Assembly: GCF_017305915.1 (NCBI RefSeq)
Contig: NZ_JAFKJN010000025.1
Coordinates: 1-64,000, forward strand
Length of the DNA: 64,000 bases
DNA from: Reyranella sp.
Lineage (GTDB): Bacteria; Pseudomonadota; Alphaproteobacteria; Reyranellales; Reyranellaceae
Direction of reading: 5' to 3'
Made by a program: the position numbers and the translations under genes
Notes under the pieces: model-generated
What the model saw: only the letters and a program-made list of their open reading frames with translations
What the model was told of the DNA's origin: nothing
The model's database searches: none
In this document: piece after piece, positions 1-7,676 of the stretch
How positions within the stretch are numbered: the first letter of the stretch is position 1
Layout: each line of letters begins with the position of its first letter

Positions 1-9
1 CCCGCTTCC

Positions 10-62
10 GCAACGGGCCGGGACGCTGCGGTAGAGGGGGCCTCCGCGCCCCGGCCCGTTGC
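10..62. repeat. Inverted repeat, possible terminator of an outside gene
   Basis: Two perfect 13-bp arms (10-22 and 50-62, GCAACGGGCCGGG and its complement) are separated by 27 bases. No U-tract is obvious on either side, so termination is only a guess. It could also be a terminal structure of the decayed mobile-element patch that follows. Nothing codes between here and the transposase remnant. Confidence 0.4.
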
Positions 63-150
63 AACACCGTCCCTCACGGGACATTCAAAGGCACAGGAGA
101 CGCCAGGATTCTCAAGTTAAGCGTGGTCCGAAGAAACAGGGCAGGTCACT

Positions 151-557
151 GACTCTTGGAGATGCCGCTCATCCCCATGGCCTTGACCAGGTCGTCGACC
201 GAGCGGGTCGAGATGCCCTGGATGTAGGCCTCCTGGATCACAGCAGTCAGCGCCTTCTCGGCCATACGGCGCGGCTCGAGGAAGCCGGGGAAGTAGCTGC
301 CCTTGCGCAGCCTGGGGATGCGCAGTTCGACCGTGCCGGCCCGTGTCTCCCAATCGCGATCGCGATAGCCGTTGCGCTGCGCCAGGCGGGCCGCGCTCTT
401 CTCGCCGTGGCCGGCACCGGTCAGCGCCCCGACCGGTCAGCGCCCCGACCTCGATCTCCATCAGCCGCTCCGCGGCAAAGGAGATCATATCGCGCAGCAC
501 ATCGGCGTCGGGGGGCTTCTCCACGAGCTCACGCAGGTTCATCATCTCGTCGGTCAT
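151..557 (-). pseudogene. IS256-family (mutator type) transposase, N-terminal remnant
   Basis: The reading frame starts MTDEMMNLRELVEK, the usual opening of IS256-type transposases of Rhizobiales-like bacteria, and runs as far as the family's EVGALTG. A 16-bp tandem duplication (417-450) then shifts the frame. In the restored frame the protein continues through the family segment RNGYRDRDWETR, PRLRKGSYFPG and the MGMSGISKSQ region near residue 135. It then stops abruptly at about 151, before any catalytic DDE residue. Full-length members have about 400 residues, so at most the first third survives. The upstream side abuts the broken cyclase gene, suggesting that insertion and later decay truncated both. 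It cannot encode an active transposase. Confidence 0.8.
417..450. repeat. 16-bp tandem duplication inside transposase remnant
   Basis: CCGGTCAGCGCCCCGA occurs twice in direct succession (417-432 and 433-448), followed by the first two bases of a third unit. Sixteen is not a multiple of three, so the duplication shifts the transposase frame. Removing one unit restores the conserved continuation after EVGALTG. Confidence 0.9.
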
Positions 558-598
558 CGGTGGTCTCTTGGTTCAAGGTTGGTCGTCGCAACCCGACC

Positions 599-1591
599 CT
601 AAACCCGAAATCGCCGGTGACCGCCGCAAGGCCGCTCCCTCGCTACGGCGCTATCAGAGCGCGCGCTCGCTCGCGGCCTTGCTACTGCCAGATACACCAC
701 CAAATGGGACACGACCCGCTCGATTTCGGCTGCAGTAACGACGGTCTCCAGATCCGATACGAAGGCCTCGAAGTCGATCCTTTCGACCCCCCAGTCCGAG
801 AGACCATTTCCGCGCGCATCGTAGCGGACCAGCGTATGGCCGTCCGCCAGCCCGGCGAACAGGCCGCGATAGACCGGGCTTTCCCAGTCGTACTCCAGGT
901 GGTCGAGCCAATTCGCTGGCTTGACGATCGGCGGACCGCTCCCGACGGTCGCGTAGGCAAGCCGTACGCCGTCCGCCGCCCGGCAGAAGGCGATATGCTG
1001 CTCGGCGCGCATCTGCTTGGACGAGAGTTTGGCAGCGGACGGCAAAACTGCGTCCACTTTGCCGAGTTGCTCGAGCCCAACCAGAAAGGCGCGCACTGCC
1101 CGCTCGATATTCTTCAAGGTGAGTTCGCCGAGATCGCGGTAACTTGCCGCCACGCGATTCACGACCGCGTCATGGGCGCTCACGGAGATGACGATGCCAC
1201 CGGGCGGGGCTTGACCCTCGAGGCGGGCGGCGATGTTCACGCCATCGCCGTAGAGATCGTCACCGTCGACGAGCACGTCGCCGACATGCAGACCGATTCG
1301 AAATACGATGCGCCGATCCTCTGGCTCGTGCTTTCCCGCATCAGTCATCGCATGTTGGAATTCAATTGCGGCATTCAGAGCATCGACGGCGCTACCAAAT
1401 TCCGCCAGCGCTCCATCGCCGGTTAGCTTGACCAAGCGACCGCCATGCCGAGCCAACGCTGGCTCGAAGTGTTCCTTGCGATAGGCCTTCAGCTGGGCGT
1501 GCGTGCCGCTTTCGTCGCGCTCCATAAGGCGGGAATAGCCAACGACGTCCGCGGCAAGGATAGCGGCCAGTCTTCGCTGCTCACGCGCCAA
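599..1591 (-). pseudogene. Class III adenylate/guanylate cyclase fused to alpha/beta hydrolase, C-terminally truncated
   Basis: Residues 1-170 are a class III nucleotide cyclase catalytic domain: LAAILAADVVGYSRLM at the start, KLTGDGALAEF, and RIGLHVGDVLVDGDDLYGDG further on. A linker leads into an alpha/beta-hydrolase domain (VRLAYATVGSGPP, GNGLSDWG). Members of this fusion family usually have 450-600 residues. Here, after residue 290 (AAEIERV), the segment that should carry the nucleophile-elbow serine is missing. The text jumps to VSHLVVY and then to unrelated sequence ending at 599, next to the IS256 remnant. The start is a TTG behind an AGAGGAAA ribosome site. The cyclase domain could still fold, but the hydrolase half lacks its catalytic serine and C-terminus. 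Confidence 0.65.
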
Positions 1592-1804
1592 TGTAATTTC
1601 CTCTGTGCTTGGCCAAAATCGTACAGGTGTTGCGAACTGCCGACAACAGACGGCAGTCCTCTGGCACGTCGTCGATCGAACAATTCCAGCGCCACAGCAA
1701 GTTCGGGAGGAACGTCGCCGCTGGAAGCCGACGATCTCGCGTAGCGGAGGCGCGCGCCAACGAGATCGCCGCGCGCAATTGCAGCGCCCGCGCCCGCGCC
1801 GTCC

Positions 1805-1907
1805 GACCCGGCAGCAGGCCGCCCGCGTCCGACGTCATCAGGCCGCCGTCAAACGACGCCTCAACTCGACGCCCTTCTACAGCTTCAAATCCGGACAGGT
1901 CCGTGGG
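1805..1907 (-). mobile_element. IS1380-family transposase fragment (N-terminal)
   Basis: About 30 codons read FEAVEGRRVEASFDGG and then LMTSDAGGLLPG. This matches the conserved N-terminal start of IS1380-type transposases (an FDGG, TSDAG pattern). The rest of the roughly 450-residue protein is absent. It lies between the aldo/keto reductase stop codon and the promoter region of the cyclase remnant, so it is a relic only. Assignment is by motif memory, not by search. Confidence 0.55.
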
Positions 1908-1915
1908 ATTCCGGG

Positions 1916-2875
1916 CTACGGCTTCGCGGTGACCGGTCCGGGCCGGTCGAGCCCGACGCCGGTCAGATGCCCGAACAAGGTGTGCAGCCGCTCGATGACC
2001 GGCGGCGGCAAGGCGGGACGAAGGATCGAATCGACGTTGTCCTTCACGTGCGCCCTGTTGCCGGTGCCGAAGAGGATGACGTCGGCGCCCTGCTCGTGGC
2101 GGGCGTAGCGATAGGCGGCATCGGTGATGCTCGCTGCGTCGCCTTCGGTCACGAGAAACTCGAGCGGATCGCCTCGGGAGAGGATCGACGCGTCGAGCTG
2201 GCCCTGCTCGACCAGCCTGGCGAAGACGTCGCGCCGGTACGCGGCGTTGCTGAAGATGTTGCGGACGACGAACATCAGGAGCGTGCCGATGCCGCGTCGT
2301 TGCGTCGTCGGAAAGACCCGGCGGCGTGCCCCCTGGTTCATCAGGCTGTAGGCCAGCATCATGACTTCCCACGGCGCGTCCTCGATCGCCCGGGCGAGCA
2401 TCTTCTGTTCCGGATCGTTGGGACCCGTCTCGGTGATGCCGACGTGGCCCACCTTGCCCTGCTCCTTGAGCTTCACGAGAGCCGGCGCCAGCACCTCGCG
2501 ATGATGGTCATAAGCGGCGGGATTGACGGCGTGGAAATGGAAGACGTCCACGTAGTCGAGACCCAGCCGCCGCAGCCCGGCCTCGACCTTGAGGGTCACC
2601 GTCTCTCCGGTATCGCCCGTCCTGAACAGGGCCTTGGTCGAGATCACCAGCTTGTCCCGGTCGTAATGCCGGACGGCGGCGCCGACGATCTCCTCGGTGC
2701 CATAGGCCTCGGCAGTGTCGAGCAAATTGACGCCGAGATCGACGGCCGCGCGCACCACCGACACGCAGTCGTCGAAACTCGCGCCGCGGCCGAGGCCCAG
2801 GCGGCTGTTGCCGCCGCACCCGAGCCCGGCGACGCTGACCGTGAGGCCGGTACTTCCCAATGGCCGATAATCCAT
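1916..2875 (-). CDS. Aldo/keto reductase
   Basis: A 319-residue NADPH-dependent aldo/keto reductase with a TIM barrel. The catalytic tetrad is visible: Asp53 and Tyr58 (LLDTAEAYGTEE), Lys81 (STKAL) and a histidine at 113 or 115 (VFHFHAVN). The C-terminal GTGNRAHVKDNVDSI segment matches the cofactor-phosphate binding loop. The ATG start follows GGGGAG at proper spacing; a longer reading frame upstream is the shadow of the permease gene. The gene begins two bases after the permease stop, so it is probably co-transcribed with the exporter. Physiological substrate unknown; family members act on carbonyl compounds or aldoses. Confidence 0.85.
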   Translation of the reverse strand: MDYRPLGSTGLTVSVAGLGCGGNSRLGLGRGASFDDCVSVVRAAVDLGVNLLDTAEAYGTEEIVGAAVRHYDRDKLVISTKALFRTGDTGETVTLKVEAGLRRLGLDYVDVFHFHAVNPAAYDHHREVLAPALVKLKEQGKVGHVGITETGPNDPEQKMLARAIEDAPWEVMMLAYSLMNQGARRRVFPTTQRRGIGTLLMFVVRNIFSNAAYRRDVFARLVEQGQLDASILSRGDPLEFLVTEGDAASITDAAYRYARHEQGADVILFGTGNRAHVKDNVDSILRPALPPPVIERLHTLFGHLTGVGLDRPGPVTAKP

Positions 2876-2877
2876 CC

Positions 2878-3687
2878 TCAACTCCCCGTCGATGCATAAC
2901 GCGCCATGCCGGCGCGCCAGGCAAGGAATGACAGGGCCAGGAACGCGAACCCGGCCAGCGGCGTGAAGGGCAGCAGCCAGTCCGGCGCGCCGAGCGGGTC
3001 GGGCCGCTTCAGGATGGCGAGCACCGGGTAGTAGGCGACCGCGGCCAGCGGCACGCCGAAGGTCAGCAGGCGCCGGAACCAGGCGGCGTAGATGTTGAGC
3101 GGATACTGCGCCGCCTGCACGCCGCCATAGGTGAGGACGTTCGCGACCTCCAGGCTCTCGACGGTCCAGAAGGCGAGCGTCGCCTGCAGGACCAGGATGC
3201 CGGCGAACAGCGCGACGCCGCCGGCCACCGCCCATGCGGCTGTTGCGACCGCGGCGACGTCCCAGGCGATCGGCACGAGATGGCTCGCGAGGATCAGCAC
3301 TGCGAAGCCCTGAACGAATCGTCCCAGGCGCGACAGCCGCACCTCGTGGCCGGCGAGCTGCAGCGCGACGGCGCGCGGCCGCAGCAGCACGCGGTCGAAC
3401 GCGCCGGTGCGCACGAAGTCGGTGCCGAACACCTCGAAGCCGCGGGTCAGCAGGTCGGCCAGCGAAAAGGTGATGTTGACCAGCGCATAGAACACCGCCG
3501 CCTCGCCGAACGACTAGCCGCCGACCGCGCCGAAACGATGGAACAGCGCGTACACGCCCAGGATCTCGATCGAGGTCGCCGCGCAATGGCCGACGGCGAG
3601 CATCAGGGTCGCCGTCGGATACTGCGCCTGGCCGCGCAGCGATGCCGACAGGTAGCGGCCGTAGAGGGCCAGTGCGTTCACGGTCAC
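2878..3687 (-). pseudogene. ABC-2 type permease (COG3694-like) with in-frame amber codon
   Basis: This is the second membrane subunit of the exporter encoded upstream. It starts at a GTG overlapping the TGA of the first permease by four bases (3684-3687) and reads VTVNALALYGRYLSASL at the N-terminus. After 57 codons a TAG at 3514-3516 interrupts the frame. The same frame then continues without another stop to 2878 (SFGEAAVFYALVN, TRGFEVFGTDFVRTGAFDR, several hydrophobic helices). The full reading would give about 268 residues, normal for this family. TGG to TAG in a VGGW-type context is the simplest explanation. It may be a real nonsense mutation, a sequencing error, or restart at the GTG at 3493-3495, which would lose the first membrane helix. 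Confidence 0.75.
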
Positions 3688-4511
3688 CCGCCCTGCATCT
3701 CGAGCCGGCGCATCACGCGCTCCATGGCGAAGCGGCCGAGGCCGACCAGCGCCAGCGTCCAGCCGGCCTGCAGGGCCAGGCTCTGCAGCGCGGCGTCGCC
3801 GGCCAGATTGCCGAAGTAGATGCGGAACGGGATGTCGACCAGGCCAGCGAAAGGCTGCAGGTGCAGCCAGGGCTGCAGCGCGGGCGGATAGAAGTTGAGC
3901 GGCAGCAGCGAGCCTGAGAAGACGATCACAAGGGGCGTCAGGACGGCGTTCACGCCGCGCTCGTTGAGGCTCGCGGCGACGACGATGTTGGCCAGCATCA
4001 CGACGGCGGTCGCGAGCGCCGTCATCAGCGCGAAGGCGGGGGCGAACAGCAGCGCCGCGGCGAGGCCGGACGGCGGCCGCCACGCCCAGGCCTCGAGGCC
4101 GGCCAGCGGCAGGACGATGCCCGCGGCCAGCAGCATCAGCACCGCGCGCGGCGCGGCGCGGGCCAGCATCCAGCCCAGGGTGCGCGCATACCAGTAGCCG
4201 TAGGCGTCGAGCGGCCGCAGCCGGTCGTAGCCGACGCCGCCGGTGCGCACCGCCTGGCCGATCTCCGGATCGGCAAGCCAGGGCAGCAGCGCCAGCAATG
4301 CCTGGCCGAGCCACACATAGGTGACCGCGTCGGCCAGGCTGATCGGCGCCGCGGCGGCGTTGGCGCCGTAGAAGGCGGCGAACACCATGATCCGGATGCC
4401 GCCCCACCAGCACTGCGTGGCGAAGCCCGCCAGCGCCGCCATCCGGTACTGCAGCATGAGCTGGAAGCGTGCGCTGAAGGCTGCGAGGTAGGGGCGGGCG
4501 GCGACCAGCAT
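3684..4511 (-). CDS. ABC-2 type exporter permease (COG4587-like)
   Basis: A 275-residue integral membrane protein with six likely helices, beginning MLVAARPYLAAFSARF. It has the family pattern QYRMAALAG near the N-terminus and VFSGSLLPLNFYP in the penultimate helix. It belongs to the permease pair (COG4587/COG3694) that works with a COG4586-type ATPase. The ATG lies two bases after the ATPase stop, and its own stop overlaps the next permease start, so translation of the three is coupled. Substrate unknown; related systems are poorly characterised exporters, some linked to antibiotic or lipid efflux. Confidence 0.8.
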   Translation of the reverse strand: MLVAARPYLAAFSARFQLMLQYRMAALAGFATQCWWGGIRIMVFAAFYGANAAAAPISLADAVTYVWLGQALLALLPWLADPEIGQAVRTGGVGYDRLRPLDAYGYWYARTLGWMLARAAPRAVLMLLAAGIVLPLAGLEAWAWRPPSGLAAALLFAPAFALMTALATAVVMLANIVVAASLNERGVNAVLTPLVIVFSGSLLPLNFYPPALQPWLHLQPFAGLVDIPFRIYFGNLAGDAALQSLALQAGWTLALVGLGRFAMERVMRRLEMQGG

Positions 4512-4513
4512 CG

Positions 4514-5506
4514 TCAGGCCTCGCCGGCGTCGTGCAGGTCGTAGAAGCGGGCGATCACCTCCTCGATCGGCACCTCGTCGACATGGATGTCCTCGACGGC
4601 GTGGCGTGTGGCGATGCTGGCGATCAGCTTGGGCGTCGGGATGTCGGCTGGGTCGAACGCCAGCTCGAGCGAGCGCTGGTCGCGCGAGCGAACGGTGACG
4701 CCGGGCATGTCGATCTCGGGCGCGGGGCCGGCGAAGTCGATGTGCAGCCGCCGCTCGGCGAGGACGCCGCTGCGCAGGGCCGTGAACGGGCGGTCGGCGA
4801 GCAGGCGGCCCTGGCCGATGACGATGACGCGCTCGGCCAGCGCCTCGACGTCGTGCATGTCGTGCGTGGTGAGCAGCACGGTCACGCCGTGCTCGCGGTT
4901 GAGCCGCTGCACGAACGCGCGCACGGCGAGCTTTGACGGCGCATCGAGACCGATCGTCGGCTCGTCGAGGAACAGGATCGAGGGATCGTGCAGCAGCGCG
5001 GCGGCGAACTCCGCCCGCATGCGCTGGCCGAGCGAGAGCTGGCGCACCGGCTGGGCGAGCAAAGGCTCGAGACGCAGCATGGCGACCAGCTCGTCGCGCC
5101 TCTCGCGATAGCGCGCAGGCTCGACGCGGTAGATGTCGGCCAGCAGGTCGAAGCCGTCGAGCACCGGCAGATCCCACCACAGCTGGCTGCGCTGGCCGAA
5201 CACCACGCCGATGCGCGCGACATGGCGAATGCGATCCTCGTAGGGCACGAGGCCTGCGACCTCGACGCGGCCGCTGCTCGGCCGCAGGATGCCCGACAGG
5301 AACTTCACCGTCGTCGACTTGCCCGCGCCGTTGGGACCGATGAAGGCCAGCAGCTCGCCGGCCTCGAGGCTGAACGAGACGTCGGCCAGGGCGTGGACCT
5401 CGCGCCATCGTCGGCGCACGAGGCCATGGAGAGCACCAGCCAGACCCGGCGCGCGTTCGGCGACGCGATAAGTCTTGGCCAGCGCCTCGACGAGGATCTG
5501 GGGCAT
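4514..5506 (-). CDS. ABC exporter ATP-binding protein (COG4586-like)
   Basis: A 330-residue nucleotide-binding subunit. Walker A is GPNGAGKST (57-65), the Q-loop region is VVFGQRSQLWWDLPV, the signature is a variant LSLGQ (157-161), Walker B is ILFLDEPT (177-184) and the switch histidine lies in LLTTHDMHD. The roughly 100-residue C-terminal extension after the nucleotide-binding domain is typical of exporters of this class. It is first in a tightly packed minus-strand operon with two permeases and an aldo/keto reductase. The start ATG is about 115 bases from the divergent lipoprotein gene, leaving room for a shared promoter region at 5507-5620. Confidence 0.88.
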   Translation of the reverse strand: MPQILVEALAKTYRVAERAPGLAGALHGLVRRRWREVHALADVSFSLEAGELLAFIGPNGAGKSTTVKFLSGILRPSSGRVEVAGLVPYEDRIRHVARIGVVFGQRSQLWWDLPVLDGFDLLADIYRVEPARYRERRDELVAMLRLEPLLAQPVRQLSLGQRMRAEFAAALLHDPSILFLDEPTIGLDAPSKLAVRAFVQRLNREHGVTVLLTTHDMHDVEALAERVIVIGQGRLLADRPFTALRSGVLAERRLHIDFAGPAPEIDMPGVTVRSRDQRSLELAFDPADIPTPKLIASIATRHAVEDIHVDEVPIEEVIARFYDLHDAGEA

Positions 5507-5620
5507 GGGCGGCCATTCGCCGTTTGATCGAAAAAGGGGCGGGAACCTATTCGGGGCCTGCAGCTAAGTCAACCGCCTGGAGGGCGCAACCCGTTCGCTG
5601 CCGAGGGCGTTCGGGACTCT

Positions 5621-6295
5621 GTGTGGCGGTTTTTCTTCCTACTCGTGGCCGCTGTCGTGAGCGGCTGCACCACCGAGCAAATCACGGAAGCGTCAAAGGC
5701 TCCTGCCGAGCAGCAGCTGGCTGTGACGAAGGCCGTCGATCACGCCGTCGAAAATCTCCGGCTGGAGATCGCCCCGACGACCAAGGTCTTCGTCGACAGC
5801 AGCTATGTCGACACGGAGGACAAAGGGCTCGTCCTGCCCAAGTACACGATCGGCGCCGTCCGCGATCTGCTCCTGCGCGCCGGGGCGAACCTGGTCCCCG
5901 AACGCAAGTCCGCCGACGTGGTTGCGGAATTGCGGACAGGGGCGCAGGCGGTCGATCGCAAGGGCTTCCTGGTGGGCGTGCCGGCCTTCACCATACCGGT
6001 GCCGCTGGCCGGCCCCTTGTCGACACCGGAGGTGGCGGTGTTCAAGCGCGACTCCCAGCGCGGCATCAGCAAGGTCGCCTTGACGCTGTACAACGCCAAG
6101 ACCGGCGCGCTCGTGAATTCGACCGGCGTGAGCTACGGCGACAGCCGCAACAACCGCTACGCGGCGCTGCTGGTCTTCACCTGGAGCGAGCAGGACGTCA
6201 TGCCCGAGAAAATCCCCGAGCCCTCGGGCGACGCCGACGCGCCCGCTCCATCGCGCCGCCCGTCAAGCAACCCGTCAGCGCGTCGCGAACCATAG
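5621..6295 (+). CDS. Predicted lipoprotein (DUF6655-like)
   Basis: A 224-residue protein with a short hydrophobic signal (FFFLLVAAVV) and a lipobox ending SGC, giving a lipidated Cys16. The start is a GTG. The mature part alternates charged and beta-rich segments (KVFVDSSYVDTEDKG, KVALTLYNAKTG, YAALLVFTWSE) and ends in a proline-rich disordered tail. It resembles small DUF6655-type lipoproteins of alphaproteobacteria, with no known function. Its 3' end overlaps the 3' end of the convergent methyltransferase gene by 21 bases. Confidence 0.65.
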   Translation: MWRFFFLLVAAVVSGCTTEQITEASKAPAEQQLAVTKAVDHAVENLRLEIAPTTKVFVDSSYVDTEDKGLVLPKYTIGAVRDLLLRAGANLVPERKSADVVAELRTGAQAVDRKGFLVGVPAFTIPVPLAGPLSTPEVAVFKRDSQRGISKVALTLYNAKTGALVNSTGVSYGDSRNNRYAALLVFTWSEQDVMPEKIPEPSGDADAPAPSRRPSSNPSARREP

Positions 6296-7441
6296 CTTCG
6301 GGTCGGCCGCCCGCACGCGCGCTTCCGGCAGGCCGAGCTCGCGGCGGACGATGTTGGTGCCCTCGACCAGCGCCACGCACTTGTAGAAGGCGATCCGCCG
6401 CGACAGGCCCTCGCGGCCGAAGCCGCAGTCGGTGCTGATCACCAGCTGCTCCTTGGGGATGTATTCCAGCGCCTTGCGGATCAGCCCCGCCACCTGCTCG
6501 GCCGGCTCGACCACGGTGTTGCAGTGGTTGACCACGCCGATGCCGATCTTCTTGTCGGTCTTGATGTGCTTGAACAAGGGCAGGTCGCGGCCCTCGGAGC
6601 TGGCGCATTCGATGGTCAGCACGTCACAGTCGAGCTGCAGCAGGTGCGGCAGGGCGCGCTCGTAGCTCGGCACGGTCCAGTAGACGCGCTGCTGGTTGGG
6701 ATTGCCCCAGCAGGTATGCACCCAGATCTCCGCCTTCACGTCCTTGAGCTGGCGGTTGAAGGCCTCGGTCAGGAACTCGAGGTCGCTGTCCTTGCAGTCC
6801 GGCTGGGTCGTGCGGCCGTGATGCGGCGGCTCCTCGACCTGGATCAGCGGGCAGCCGGCCTCGGCGACGTCGCGGAACTCCGCGTTCATGATGTCGCAAA
6901 GATCGAGGATCATCGCCCGGTCGTCGACGTAGTACTCGTTCCACAGCATCGACGCCAGCGCCGGCGCGCAGATGGCGCCGAACTTCACCGGCCGGTCGGA
7001 CATGCGCTGCGCCACCTTCCACAGCTCGGCGTATTCCAGCGGGCCGCGCGCCAGCTTCCGGCGCACCACGCCGGGCTGGTAGGCCTCCTGCACTTCCCAC
7101 AGGATCTTGCCCGGGCGCAGGCCGTGGCGGCCCATCCAGCCGCGCGAGGTGTCGCGATGGCCCTCGATCCCGCCGAGGCGCTCGATCGGATAGAAGAACC
7201 ACGACTTGCCGCCCACCGTCAGGTCGAAGCGGCTGTCGCCGTCGGTGACAATATCGAGGCCGGCCGCCTCCTGCTCGGCGATGATGCTGGCCACTGCGTC
7301 CAGATACTGCTCGCGGAACAGGGAATCTCCCATCGCCGCCTTGAACGATCGTCCCTCCAGGCTGCGGTCGAACCACAGCGGGCGTGGATAGGAGCCCGTG
7401 ACGGTCGTCGGCAAGATCATGTCGCGGGTGACGGTGAGCAC
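6275..7441 (-). CDS. Cobalamin-independent methionine synthase-like protein (MetE C-terminal domain only)
   Basis: A 388-residue single-domain relative of the catalytic half of MetE, which normally has about 750 residues. The zinc ligands are conserved: the HTC pair in WVHTCWGNP, Glu in TIECASSEG and the last Cys in STDCGFG. The N-terminal TTVTGSYPRP is the family's opening motif. I place the start at the GTG at 7441 because a GGAGG lies five bases upstream; the GTG at 7447 overlaps that site, and an ATG at 7420 is also possible. Short MetE-like proteins are often methyltransferases using a corrinoid or other methyl donor, so the true methyl donor and acceptor are unknown. Confidence 0.75.
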   Translation of the reverse strand: MLTVTRDMILPTTVTGSYPRPLWFDRSLEGRSFKAAMGDSLFREQYLDAVASIIAEQEAAGLDIVTDGDSRFDLTVGGKSWFFYPIERLGGIEGHRDTSRGWMGRHGLRPGKILWEVQEAYQPGVVRRKLARGPLEYAELWKVAQRMSDRPVKFGAICAPALASMLWNEYYVDDRAMILDLCDIMNAEFRDVAEAGCPLIQVEEPPHHGRTTQPDCKDSDLEFLTEAFNRQLKDVKAEIWVHTCWGNPNQQRVYWTVPSYERALPHLLQLDCDVLTIECASSEGRDLPLFKHIKTDKKIGIGVVNHCNTVVEPAEQVAGLIRKALEYIPKEQLVISTDCGFGREGLSRRIAFYKCVALVEGTNIVRRELGLPEARVRAADPKLWFATR

Positions 7442-7676
7442 AGGCACCTCCGGGTTGGACTCGAACGATAATGTGGCAGCGCCCGGACTTCACGTGATTG
7501 TGCGAACGGCGCAGTTTCGTTGCCGCTCCGTTACAGGGCGGCTTCAGCGTGCCTGCGACGCGGGCCGTGAGGGGTGGTCAGACATGCAAAAGTGAAGTTT
7601 GCCTCGACATGCAACCGAAGCGAGCGTTACTTTCCGAGAGCGGGGGACATGCGAGACGGCAAGGGGGCCTTGGCCG

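Noticed and set aside
7582..7614. Direct repeat GACATGCAA twice, 24 bases apart, upstream of the phosphoesterase gene
   Set aside because: Nine bases and only two copies could be chance; noted as a possible operator but not supported.
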